From the NCBI GenBank assembly GCA_027922465.2, contig BQMF02000281.1:496001-560000 (forward strand): a DNA stretch of 64,000 bases. The letters run 5' to 3'. The DNA is from Turritopsis dohrnii. Taxonomy: Eukaryota; Cnidaria; Hydrozoa; Anthoathecata; Oceaniidae. Shown piece by piece: positions 1-10,739 of the stretch (position 1 is the first letter of the stretch; each line of letters starts with the position of its first letter). Both the position numbers and the translations under genes were made by a program. The notes below the pieces were generated by a model, which searched no databases, was not told the DNA's origin, and worked only from the letters and a program-made list of their open reading frames with translations.

Positions 1-1136
1 TTCAAGGATTGCGAGTAAAAAGTCTCTTTTTGTGTTGATGTTTTTATGGCAGTCACGTCTAATATTGTCGTGTTTTCGGTGCAGCCGTTATCTTCACGAG
101 AAAACTTTATCGGTAATGTAACGACGATAAAAAGCTTTATGTTTACGGTGGCCAAAATAACTGAATCACTTTCTTTTTAACTTGTGGGATATTTTCTTCC
201 AGCTGTTAAAAAACTATGGAACATAACATGTAAAAAAACTTTCCAGTTTATGCAGGATTTGTGGTGGAGTTGTGACAAAAGTTATGTCAATCCAAAGTTA
301 TGTATTGACTACAGTGATGTTTTGAAAAATGTTTTGGAATAATTTTGCAAAATGATGAAAAAGAGGTGAGTGTCTTTATAAATATGTATATAATATCTTT
401 ACATTTCTATGTTGCGGTTTTATTTTTTTTTTGTCAAACATATAGATGTTCATTGTTACTTGAGGATACTTTCTGGAAACATTTTACAGTGTTTTTCGTT
501 CATTATGTTATATTTTATTTTATTTTTCTCATAGGTGCATCCACAGATGTTATGCATAAAATGTAAATTAACTTTTGAAGTAAAATTTTCAGTTCACAAG
601 GAGTATATATGCACAAGAAAAAAGGAATATGATGTCTCTATCTTTTGAACATCAATATGTATATATCAGAAATATGTCAGAAATCTGTGATTCTTATATT
701 ATCATCGAGGAGGAAACCGTTGAAGAAGTAATCGTTTCTAAATGAATTGTTGATGTAGAGAAAGAATGCCGAGGACAGAACTGCTGAGGAAGTAACAATC
801 TCTGAAGATACTTTTGTTGATCCAGATGTATCAAATTATAATGACAATTCCTCACTTGGTTCGTTTTAAGAAGTGACAACAACTAATGGAGAAAATTGCA
901 CCTGGACACTATCGACCAAGTTTTTATAGTCAACTTGATCTATGATTGTTAAAATCTCAAATTGTAAATACTGAGTTCAGTTTTTACTTTATAATAAATA
1001 AGGAAACTTTTTTTAGATGTACTAAGACCTGGCTATAATTTTTAAGTAACCTGTTAACAAGGTTTGGAATTAAAACACATAAATACTTTGAAATATTTTT
1101 TTATGGTGACATATGTCACCTTAAGAATCCCCTTAC
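1..1136 (+). other. No clear gene; possible zinc-knuckle exon remnants
   Basis: No intact gene is recognisable. On the plus strand a CRICGG-like segment lies near 251, a donor-like GTGAGT at 365 and an acceptor-like TTCTCATAG ending at 534. The last is followed by a CIKC...H...C segment (about 549-615). The layout resembles a paired-cysteine zinc-binding domain split by an intron, but stops interrupt the first part. It may be a decayed transposon or host exon. A perfect 16-bp palindrome, GGTGACATATGTCACC, lies at 1105-1120. Confidence 0.2.
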
Positions 1137-1339
1137 CCCAGCGGGCACAAAGACGTCGTAAAGATGTCGAAAAGACGTCTTTTCAAGACGTCCCTAAGAC
1201 GTCGCAAAATGGTCGCGAAGTGGGAATCTCAAAAGACGTCCCAATTACATCTTCACTGAGACGTCTCGATGACATCCCAACGACATCGTAACGACGTCGC
1301 AGGATTATGAAATTTACTCTTTCAAAAACTGTAATAGGC

Positions 1340-1407
1340 CACAGGCGGACCCGAACCTGGAACCTCTGGTGTGCCAGCCGAACTCGTAACCGTTATGCCA
1401 CCGCTGC
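1340..1407 (-). other. tRNA-like sequence (A and B box)
   Basis: The minus strand contains TGGCATAACGG, which fits the A-box consensus, and GGTTCGGGTCC, which fits the B box, at roughly tRNA spacing. Stem pairing is poor, so a functional tRNA is unlikely. It is probably a tRNA-derived Pol III promoter relic carried inside the TIR element. Confidence 0.45.
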
Positions 1408-1470
1408 TTGTTGTCAAGACGTTTAAAAACATTTACAATAAATCATTCTTTACAGACTGATTGCTTTTGA

Positions 1471-1960
1471 AAGTTTATAATTGTTTCGAAGGTCGTTATT
1501 CAATCCGTATAAAGACGTCCCAAAAACGTCGTAAAAGGATCCCAATTGCGACGTCCCGTTTCAGACGTCCCTACGACGTCCCAAAATGATCTTAAGTTTA
1601 TAATTGTTTCGAAGGTCGTTATTCAATCCGTATAAAGACGTCCCAAAAACGTCGTAAAAGGATCCCAATTGCGACGTCTCGTTTCAGACGTCCCTACGAC
1701 GTCCCAAAATGATCTTAAGTTTATAATTGTTTCGAAGGTCGTTATTCAATCCGTATAAAGACGTCCCAAAAACGTCGTAAAATGATCCAATTGCGACGTC
1801 CCGTTTCAGACGTCCCTACGACGTCCCAAAATGATCTAAAGTTTATAATTGTTTCGAAGGTCGTTATTCAATCCGTATAAAGACGTCCCAAAAACGTCGT
1901 AAAAGGATCCCAATTGCGACGTCCCGTTTCAGACGTCCCTACGACGTCGCAAAATGATCT
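1471..1960 (+). repeat. Four tandem copies of a ~123-bp unit
   Basis: Units start at about 1471, 1594, 1717 and 1839 with AAGTTTATAATTGTTTCGAA. Each contains four to five GACGTC-type hexamers. Copies differ by single substitutions and one-base indels, which points to recent expansion inside the TIR element. Confidence 0.9.
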
Positions 1961-2024
1961 GGAAAGCAAACGACCATTTTACGATTAAAATGAGACGTCT
2001 CAAAGACGTCTTGTGCCCGCTGGG

Positions 2025-3370
2025 ACAGAATCTAAATACAGTATTTGTATTTAAAATACATTTAAAATGTATTTGTATCGTATTTATTACATTCTTCTAC
2101 TTCTAAATACATTTTAAATGTATTTGGACATTTTCTCCGTGTTTGTTGCCGATTTTTAAATATGTTTAAAACGCATTTGAAAGGTCAATGCATTTTAAAA
2201 GTATTTAAAATTTCTTTCGAGTTTCTCATCAGTTTTCAAATATATTTAAAACGTATTTAAAAAAGAAATACATTTTTTCAAAAAGTCAATACATTTTAAA
2301 CGTATTTAATATTTTCCTCTGAGTTTACTAATTTTCAAATATATTTAAAACATATTTAAAAAGTCTTTAGGGACTTTAGTTTCGAATACAAGATTGAATC
2401 AGGCAATTAATAACACATGCGGACAGGCGCGCGATTTGATCATGAAAGGTCGAACTTGGAAAGTATGCTGTGAAGAAAACAGAACTTAGATAATATTTAT
2501 GCATATATTTTAATAGTATTTATTAATAGAGATATTTTTATATTTCGTGTTATGACAGTATTTCTGAAAATTAACTTAATCTATCTAATTGCTTGTGTTT
2601 TGCATTTATTTCCATTTGATATCATCTGTAAAATGTTACAAATTTGTATACCATGGCGTTTAAATGTCGTTGTGTTAGTGTAAATAAAAATCAAGACTAT
2701 TTATTTCTCATATCTTTTAGTATTTATAAATGTTTATATCTACACTGTATATATATACATATATATTGAGTTCCATGAAGAAGATGAAAATTGTTTAATC
2801 TACCGTTTAAATGGTTTAAATGTCGTTGTGTTAGTGTATATAAAAATCAAGACTATTTGTTTCTCATATCTATTAGTATTTATAAACGTTTATATCTACA
2901 CTGTATATATATACATATATATTGAGTTCCATGAAAAAGATGAAAATTATTTAATCTATTGTTTACTCTCTTGTCCTACAATCCCATTCAAATTCGGTGT
3001 GTTGTTCACACAGGTTTGAGATTTTAAAGACGGATTCCGTGCGTTTAAATACGTTTGAGATGTATTTTAAATGTGTTTCAAATAAAAGTAAGACGGATTC
3101 CGTGCGTTTAAATACGTTTGAGATATATTTTAAATGTGTTTCAAATGAACTGTTTAAAATTTTAAATAGGTTTTAAATACTTTTCAAATGCATCTCGATT
3201 ATATTTAAAATACGTTTCAAATGTGTTTCAGATGCAGATTCAATACGTTACAAATACGTTTTAAATGCATTTATGCTTTTACTCTGTCAAGAAATAAATG
3301 CATTTAAAACACATTTTAAATATATTTAAAATACTAACTCAAATGCGTTTAAAATGTATTTAGATTCTGT
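2025..3370. mobile_element. TIR element saturated with TTTAAA
   Basis: The left end carries CAGAATCTAAATACA (2026-2040) and the right end its exact inverse (3355-3369). Both flanks (about 2030-2360 and 3030-3360) are degenerate arrays of the palindrome TTTAAA embedded in ATTTAAAAYGTATTT-like units. No coding ORF was found. It abuts the GACGTC element on its left, so one element probably landed at the edge of the other. Confidence 0.65.
2658..2969 (+). repeat. Two tandem copies of a ~156-bp unit
   Basis: The segment GTTTAAATGTCGTTGTG begins at about 2658 and recurs at 2814, followed in both by matching TATA-rich sequence ending near GAGTTCCATGAA. The short ORF across the second copy is a repeat artefact. 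Confidence 0.8.
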
Positions 3371-4065
3371 TAGATTATTATGTATAATATTATACATAAT
3401 TGAGACAGTATCTTAGTCCTTGTAAACCACATCATGACTGATTTTTCCGAACTGCTAAATCTACACATGATAGCACATGTCTATCTCATTTGTCATCCCA
3501 TGTTTCCACAGAATTGCCTGTAGGGCGCTTATAATTATTGCCATCGAAATACCACTCCTAAGCTCTTATGTGAAAGCTTTCACTGTGATAGAAGCAATAA
3601 TGTTTGACATATCTCTTTTCTCTTTTGTAACAAAATTACTTTGTTTATGCACATAAATAACTTTCTTTGAAAAAAACAGCTGCAAAAATGAATTTTAACC
3701 GAAACGCATTCTGTTTTGTTTTTATTTTGTGTGATGATCATGTGATCATAATATTTGCAATTTCATCCGTCAATAGACTTTAATTTTCGGTAAAAAGAAA
3801 TTTACGAATCTCAGAAGACATAACTCGAGAGCACAACTTCTATTGTTTCCAGTTATTAAGACGCATGGCGTTTAAATGTTGGAAACAAAAGAATTTAAAA
3901 GTCGGCGCGAACATTTGAAATAAATTAGAGTTACGGTCACCTGCATTATACACGCGGATATAACAAAAGATTTGAGGCCGATGTTATTCTATCTCTTTTC
4001 GTATTTCTATGCTATTATATATACTATGTTATTTAGGAATTTCGTATGCTAAAATTTAAACATTT
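3371..4065. other. Intergenic, no feature recognised
   Basis: AT-rich sequence without a credible ORF, repeat ends or RNA gene. Confidence 0.5.
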
Positions 4066-4187
4066 TTAGATTTCTGCGAAAGCAAGAAATCTATTACAAC
4101 CGGCTCTGTTTTTGGATTTCTGCGTAAGCAAGAAATACTTTACGATCGTCTTTGTTTTTTTGTTTTTTTTCATCTTACTGTCCAAAC
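4066..4187 (+). repeat. Dispersed repeat fragment (TTTCTGCG.AAGCAAGAAAT)
   Basis: TTTCTGCGAAAGCAAGAAAT and TTTCTGCGTAAGCAAGAAAT occur about 50 bp apart. The same sequence recurs inverted near 34243-34300 and 55330-55410, and related pieces occur near 54690-54735. The shared flank includes TTACGATCGTC and TCTTACTGTCCAAAC. This is an unclassified dispersed family. Confidence 0.6.
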
Positions 4188-4234
4188 CTAGTCATATTTG
4201 TGATTAAAACATTTGCCAGTATCAAAATATCAAA

Positions 4235-4328
4235 TAAATAAAGAAAAGACAAATTTTAAAATGAAGCATTTTAAAATTTTTGCTTAAGCATTTTTGCTTC
4301 ATTTTAAAATTTGTCTTTTCTTTATTTA
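4235..4328. repeat. Perfect 34-bp inverted repeat with 26-nt spacer
   Basis: The arms at 4235-4268 and 4295-4328 are exact inverse complements. Each arm contains AAATTTTAAAATGAAGC or its inverse. The spacer holds a smaller palindrome, TGCTTAAGCA. It could be a fold-back element or a recent inverted duplication. Confidence 0.9.
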
Positions 4329-4329
4329 C

Positions 4330-5380
4330 TAGTCATATTTGTTTCTCCAATTTGATTGGTTCGTACAAAAGCCGTCTTAATGTTCATTGGTGCATAAAGC
4401 GCCACTATTTCGCAAGGGTGCTAATTAACTTTAATAGTAAACTTCTAATAATAAACTTCACTGCAAACGACATGCTGAAAGAGATACGCTTATAAAAGAA
4501 AGGTGACGCTCAATGGAAATAAATTTTTATAAAGAGAATAATGCTCATGAGCTTTTTACGCCACATCGTAAAATGCAGTTAAATGGAAACGAGCCTTTAG
4601 GCCGGTTTCCATACAGCTACATTTTACGCTCGAGCGGAAAAAGCTCGGGAGAATTTTGCCGACGCATGCGCATAAAATCAAAATTACCGCTGACTGAGAG
4701 ATTTAGAATTCTCTTGAGCTGCTCTTGAGTTTGGCGAAAAAGTTAAACTTATCTACTTTTGAATGCGGATTTTTTCTCTTTCTTTTGTTAAATTTTATAT
4801 CAGCCAATGATATTTGTTTTTATTATGCGAACGCCAACAAAATATTCAAGATTTCTTTATGAAGGGAGAAATCCAGAAAAGTTATTCCTCTAACATTGTG
4901 GGATTCTTTCTGAATGCTTTGAAAAAATACTCTTTGACAAACAGTATTATATCTTTAACCAAAACATTGTATAGCCCTTTGGAACGTCTCTCCAAGAAAA
5001 AGTTTCTCATTCACATTTTATTTTTCCATCGAAATTATCTATCTATTTCTTCTTTGACGACAGTAACAAGATTAGTATGTTCATTTCAAAACAGTGCAAA
5101 ACTAGTAATTTTCTTCTGTTTGAGGCTGCCATTCTGAATGTTTTGATATATTTTGCACGTGCATGAAAAACAGTTATGGAAATCAATTTATGCATAAAAA
5201 AGCAGCTGTATCGAGTTACAGTTGACAGGGAACGAAAAATTGTTCAAATGATCATTATTCGAATCGTTAAACGAAATTTCCATGAAACACTATTCAAAAG
5301 AAAATAAAAACTTCGAATTAACCGATTGCTCGAATTATCAGGTATTCGAATTATCGAACTTCGACTCTGTAGGTGTTATG
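4330..5380. other. Intergenic with dispersed-repeat debris
   Basis: About 4330-4400 is the inverse of sequence also present near 54560-54640 and 55215-55300 (GAGACGGCTTTT... there, AAAAGCCGTCTTAA here). No ORF with family resemblance was seen. Confidence 0.5.
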
Positions 5381-5381
5381 C

Positions 5382-5388
5382 TATAAAT
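5382..5388 (+). promoter_or_regulatory. Candidate TATA box
   Basis: TATAAAT lies 44 bp before the start codon at 5432, so transcription could begin 15-20 bp before that ATG. No other core element is evident. Confidence 0.35.
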
Positions 5389-5431
5389 TTTTCCTTCTTA
5401 ACGATCACAAACTTTATTTATAGATATTTGA

Positions 5432-5489
5432 ATGGAATACCATACTTCATATATCTTTGTTATTTTGCTTGCTGGCCAGATTGCTTTCA
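5432..5489 (+). CDS. Exon 1 of Ig-like gene: signal peptide
   Basis: ATG at 5432 opens a 19-codon exon encoding MEYHTSYIFVILLAGQIAF, a convincing signal peptide with a short polar N-end, a hydrophobic core and small residues. The exon ends at a strong donor, TTCA|GTAAGT (GT at 5490-5491), in phase 1. That matches the phase-1 acceptor of the Ig-like exon at 10046, so the two are proposed to join across a 4,556-bp intron. Read without splicing, the frame stops at 5614. The link is inferred from phase and position, not from transcript data. Confidence 0.5.
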
Positions 5490-5720
5490 GTAAGTCTCAA
5501 TTTTTTACATCTGAAGTAGATCTATATGTTTTTTCTGCATCGACAGTAGCTGAGAACTCTTTGACACTTGAACTAGACACAACTTGCCTTAGTAACGAAA
5601 ACGATTTTCAATAAATCAACGTAATTTTCACTGAGCCTTTGGGAGTTGGAGTTTTTTGACATTGTGATTTGATTCCGTAGATAGACTTTAACCTATTCTT
5701 TTTCTTTGCAAAGTCCATCT

Positions 5721-7464
5721 TCAATGCGCTCTTTTCCATATCTCTTCCGGTTCCGCAAAATACAAAGTTCTTATTTCGTGAAAACATGAAAACGAGGCTT
5801 ATAATGAACAATTTCAAATTTCTAGCGGGAAAAAGCAATATTTTAGCTAAATTTTTTATGTTTATGTTTTTCAACAAAAAATGGAGCAGTTTCAAGCATC
5901 ATTGTCTAAGTATATCCTTCCAAAGATATCCACTATAACGAAGCCACGGTCAGCCATTATATTATCACCATGAGTCAGTAGCGCAAGAAGTCCAGATTGT
6001 TTTGTTAGCTCTTTGTCACTAGCCCATAGATAAGACACAAATATAATACTTCCATTGGGAGAGATGCCAACTAAAGCTTTCCATGTAATGTGATGCTTGT
6101 ATTGTGACCAAGTTTGAGATTAAGAAACCATAGATGAAGGGGTTTGAATGAATATTTCAGTGCTATCAATAATTACAAGCGTTGCTGGATTTTCACTAAA
6201 TTGTTAAGGCATGTACTTTCTAATCATGGCTGGTGATGGAAACGGAAATGGTAAAGGAAGTTCATGATATAGAAAATTAAATACGCGTGAGATATGTGCA
6301 GGTGAAACATGGAAACGATCAGCAATGTCATTGAGAAACAAACCAACTTTCAAACGTATCAACACAATAAAAAATTCAGCAAGTAAGGACAGTGACCGTT
6401 TTCGACCAGGTTTAGAACATACATATCTAGAGATTTGGTATGAAAGATTGCCATAGCTCTTTTCAAGTGACTTTAGCCCAGACCAATAGTGGACTTGATT
6501 TAATTTTTGTTCTAACTATTTATAAACCGAAAACTTGATTGCAGATGAATGGTCTTTAATTATTTCCAAAGAAAATACATTGTTTTTATGTTGATTAATT
6601 TCTTTGCAAAGTTCAGCACAATGGTATAATCAAACAGTTCACTGGTTTTCTTTTCCATACTTTCCTGGAGCATATAAATGTTCACCAAACTTATTTGTTA
6701 AATGCATGTTAGTATATGAATGATCATGCACTTTGGAAAACTCTTCCTCGTCATCATTTGACATAAAATAGGCAAATGAAAATTCAGTCTGGGTACCAAC
6801 ACTGACAGATTTATGAAAAACAGAGCTTTCAAGCATGTTTTCAGTATATGATCGGAGGTAACTGGTGTTGATAAAGGGTGTCCATGTGGTTAAGATGTCC
6901 TGCGGTCTTTTGTTGCTGGCCCAGATGATTTAGGTTAAGTAGAACTGGTGTGCAGCTTCAAAGATAGTTGTACACCCTGATGTAATCTCAGACTAGTTGG
7001 ATTCCTCTTATATTCATGTTCTTTAAAATGTAAGTGACAAAGATATGTCTTTTGAAGATATTGTCATTTTGAAGCAATCTCCGCCACCTTGACGCTTAAT
7101 AAAAGTGTACCATACATTTTTTCAGAATTTTTCATAGGGAATTGGAAAAAATGGAAGGAAGTTCGACTTCCACTTTTGTCATAGTAGACGCGGTTGCATC
7201 CAAAGGCTGCACACTCTCATCCACGGGAATATCTTCTCTTTTTTGCTACACCCTTACTACTACTTGCCTCTGTCATCACCTTTTTATCCATGCTTTAACT
7301 TTTTATGGCAATAAAATGTCGGAATTAAGTAAATATTTGTGTGTTATGAGCTAAAATACGCTATAAAAAATAAAGAGTTCATAATAAACCTTGTTTTCAT
7401 GTTTTTACGAAATATGAACTGCGTATTTTGCGGAACCGGAAAAGATATGGAAAAGAGTTTATTG
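5721..7464 (-). mobile_element. ISL2EU-type DNA transposon, decayed
   Basis: Inverted repeats of about 88 bp lie at 5721-5809 and 7377-7464. Both contain TTTTGCGGAACCGGAA or its inverse and TTTTCATGTTTT or its inverse. Between them, on the minus strand, is a broken transposase. The element sits in the long intron of the Ig-like gene. The arms differ at several positions, indicating an old insertion. Confidence 0.75.
5900..6850 (-). pseudogene. ISL2EU / DDE_Tnp_4 transposase remnant
   Basis: On the minus strand a helix-turn-helix segment (GLFLNDIADRFHVSPAHISR) is followed by a DDE segment with VIIDSTEIF, ALVGISPNGSIIFVS and NIMADRGFVIVD. These are hallmarks of HTH_Tnp_4 plus DDE_Tnp_4 transposases of the ISL2EU branch. 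Internal stops break the frame, for example after the IRKYMP segment. The upstream piece at 6639-6836 is acidic and probably belongs to the N-terminal linker. The third catalytic acidic residue was not located. Confidence 0.75.
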
Positions 7465-7589
7465 TGCTTATTCCTTTCATTTCAATCTCTACAAAAATAG
7501 CTCACCTTACCTAAAATGTTCACAAATGAACTCCTTCAAATGCCGATAAAAACGATGACTCCATTGCATAGCAAAAAGGTAAGCATGTA

Positions 7590-8081
7590 CAGTAAAAACT
7601 CGATTAAGCACCCCGACGCTTATCGAATTGTACAACCATTAGAGGGGGCGCTTACTGGATGGGGGCGCTTATTCGAGGGTGGTGCTTATTAAATTATTTT
7701 CACTTCGGGCATATAATTTTCCGATAACGAATATCTGAAAATGTTTTCAGCAATGATTTTAAAATAAAACAGAAAGAGAAATTGGCTTGTAGCAAATCCC
7801 GCCAAGTACAAGGCAACCACAGATGACAAGAAATTTGCCGAAGTCTTGAAAGAAAAACTAAGAAAAATTGATATCATTTACATTCAAATTAAGAAATTTC
7901 CTTGTTATTGTAAGAGAGAAGGAAAAGTAAAAGCAAAGTAAAATTAACAAGAGTTGTTTCCCAGTTTCAAAACTACTGGAATTCGAATAAGCGCTTATGA
8001 AATATTTTTTATTTTAGGGGAGGGTGGCGCTTACTTGAGGGCGGTGTTTATTCGATAGGGCGCTTAATAGAGTCTCTACGG
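7590..8081. mobile_element. pogo/Tc1-like MITE with TA duplication
   Basis: The left end is CAGTAAAAACTCGATTAAGC and the right end, inverted, is CCGTAGAGACTCTATTAAGC. Both are flanked by TA (7588-7589 and 8082-8083). The ends are followed by GGCGCTTA-type subterminal repeats. The 492-bp body has no transposase. TIR style and TA duplication fit the Tc1-mariner/pogo group. Confidence 0.75.
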
Positions 8082-8698
8082 TAATGAAAGTTAAAAAGAG
8101 AAACACAAATTTAAAAATAAATTAAAATTTTCCTTTCTCCCCTTCACAATCCCTTATGAAAGCGCGAGGACCATGTTGAAATGGCTTCTTTACTTTTAAA
8201 CTTTTTAGAAATTCTGTATCCAAAAAGGACAATAAGTAAGCAAAAGGAATGGATAATTGCAAAGCTGAGAGTATTGCTTAAGCTATGATAGAAGTCATGG
8301 TTTTCTCCCATTAAAAAATTTTGGAAAACAATTAGTCCGATGGTACAAAAAGATTCTGGATAAGGTCAACAATTTCTAAACTTGCTAATGAAGAGGTTCT
8401 TCCAGCTGCTCGTTCCATCAAAATACGCATTTGTTACGCATTGTTATTTCCTTTATAGGAAACAAAGAAAAAGATGTTGGATCTTTACCCTAATCTACTT
8501 AATATTCAACTAAAACGCCTGTTTTTGCTTCGATATCGAACAAAATATAGGTACCAAAAAAAGAGATTTCAGTTGTAGTTCCTTCGGTGGCCTTGATAAA
8601 TATTAATGCATTCAACCTCGTTTTCATTTTACGGAAAATAATTTATGGAAAGTATCTTAGATATTTCATAAAGACTGAACATGTGTTCGGAGGTTTAA

Positions 8699-9567
8699 TC
8701 TATATATTAATAGCCGATTCTCTGTTTGTTTGTTTGTTTGTTTGTTTGTGCGTTTGTTTGTAAGTCACGCAAAATGGTAGATTAAGTTGTGAGCGAAATT
8801 ATTTCTTTTTTTGTGTGCGACGTGAGTTCGAAGCAAATACATTGCAACCCCAATCGAACGTGACTTTTTTTGGCTGATGAACTAATAGGAATATAACGTT
8901 TTGTTTTTATCATTATTGTTAGTTTTATATTCCACGTTGACTTGGCTTTGAAAACAGTACATCAACTAAATACAAAGAAACTAACTGATTAAACATTTTG
9001 GACAAAAAGCAGCAGTGGCAGAACGTGGCAACATATGTTCGGTTTTTGCCACTGACTCTGGCCTGACTGTCTGAGACGGCTGAACTTTTTTTTTGAGCAA
9101 GCAAAATGCTTAAAAACCGATAGGTAAAAAAAGAGTATCATATCAAAACAAAATGTTTTTTTTTTTTTTTTTGCTTTTCTTTTAATAAATTAATTTCTTC
9201 TTTTATATAATTGTTAAGCGTTCTGATCGAACGTTTTTTTATTCTATTTATTCATTTAGCACGTGCCTTTTTTCTCTCCTCCGTGTGAACGTTTTAAGAA
9301 GAGAAACCATTTCCCCCTTACGTTTGATAGCACCCATGTTAGAGCGCGTAACTTTTTTTAAAACAAAAGTTAATAGAAAGTTGAAATTTTCTCTCTATAC
9401 GTTTTGAGTGTATTGTTACACTGATAAAAGATTGGTTTTACCAGAGGTTGTGACTTCGAATCTGCTTCTGGTTGTACGAGCCGTTTATAAGGAAATTTAA
9501 CGATTATTGATACAGTGATACAGAGCAGGTGGACATGGGCGGCGAGCGACGCCGCCTTGGCGGCTAG
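8699..9567 (+). mobile_element. Non-autonomous Helitron
   Basis: The element starts with TC (8699-8700) after an A. It ends with a perfect GCCGCC-TT-GGCGGC hairpin (9551-9564) running into CTAG (9564-9567), followed by T. This is the Helitron layout: 5' TC, 3' hairpin plus CTRR, insertion between A and T. No Rep/helicase ORF is present. A (GTTT)n stretch follows the 5' end. A minus-strand relative is at 57271-57718 and related 3' ends are near 60272 and 60574. Confidence 0.85.
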
Positions 9568-10045
9568 TGTTAAAATAATTAATGTTTGATGAGAAAATAT
9601 TCGAAATATGTTGGGTGATCTGTTTTTGGTGTTTTCTCATATGGTATTCATGATTTATTAAATGTATCCCTATTAGGATAATCCTCCCTATCCCAAATAT
9701 CTACAGCAGAACTTTTAGCGGTTTCCTTGATGTTGAGTCATCTCTCAAAGATTTCATGGTATTTCATTCTTCCCTTGTAATGTTAGATACAATCAATGAT
9801 TTCTTCTATAATACAATACACATTTCCTTCGTAAATTCTGTCATCAATCTGTTTTGTTTTTATCATAGTCTTTTTGCTTTAATACCATTTTAAATTTAAA
9901 ATATGCGACATGAAAAGTTATAATGTCATAATTTAATCACCAGGTAATATTTTGAAAAAACCCATTGACAAAAAATAAACTAATGATAATGTTTTATTGA
10001 CATATGATAATGCTTTTTCTACCTACATCTTTCTTTTCTTTATAG

Positions 10046-10426
10046 TATCATGTGGTACTCTTGAATTAGAAACAGAATGCAAGCCAAATGTTGTGTGTGG
10101 TGTTCTTGGTGAAAATTTGTCAATAAAATGGAAATTGACAGCTGAAAGTGGTGAAAACTCATATTTAAATTTCTTACAAGTATGTCCTGACACCACTTAC
10201 AAAAACTGTTTTGCATCCTCAAATACAAAGGGATTTACTGCTGCAAAAAACACTGTGTTTGGAGATCGAATAGAAGCAAGAAAGGCTGTTCACTTCCTTA
10301 TTTTCACAATCAAGAATCTCAACAAAACTGATGAAAATATGAAACTTTACGTACGAGCAATATTTAGAGAATCAGAACTTGCAGCTGGAAAAAGTAAGGA
10401 ACAAGAGGTAGCAATAGAAGTAAGAG
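10046..10426 (+). CDS. Ig-like domain exon of a secreted or membrane protein
   Basis: A 127-residue phase 1-1 exon is bounded by a TTTCTTTATAG acceptor (AG at 10044-10045) and a GTAAGA donor at 10427. Symmetric phase 1 is typical of extracellular Ig exons. Visible are a B-strand-like LSIKWKL with tryptophan, a C-P-x-C-like turn (VCPDTTYKNC), and F/G strands around FTIKNLNKTDENMKLYVRAIF. The canonical F-strand cysteine is absent. This recalls the unusual Ig-like domains of hydrozoan allorecognition (Alr) proteins, but that is a resemblance, not an assignment. Proposed to join exon 1 at 5432-5489. Downstream exons with a membrane segment were not found. Confidence 0.6.
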
Positions 10427-10739
10427 GTAAGAAAATACTTACTGATGATCATTGACATGAGAAATTGATATACATTGTATGTTTTTACTTGTACTTGTAT
10501 ATCAGGAAATTATATGTGTTATTGGCACATATTTTTAGTTAAGATACCAACTAAAATGCAAGCCAATAAGCTTGTTCTTTCACAGACTACTATCCAGAAA
10601 TGAATTTCCATGGTTGATGTTCATTTTTATTTGAATGTTAAAAATTGTGGCTGTTGCTGGTGTTGATAAAATCCATCTGTTTCAAATAACTAAGTTATTA
10701 CAAAAGTTGCTTAACTTGTGGTGTATGAGTACGTTCAGA

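Larger units (their letters stand above)
1137..2024. mobile_element. Non-autonomous TIR element saturated with GACGTC
   Basis: The left end reads CCCAGCGGGCACAAAGACGT and the right end is its near inverse, ending GTGCCCGCTGGG. The body carries many GACGTC or near-GACGTC palindromic hexamers, a four-copy tandem repeat and a tRNA-like stretch. No transposase ORF is present. No target-site duplication could be defined, because the right end abuts another TIR element at 2025. Confidence 0.7.

Noticed and set aside
4814..5137. 107-codon plus-strand frame as a gene
   Set aside because: AT-rich composition, no domain, no splice or promoter context.
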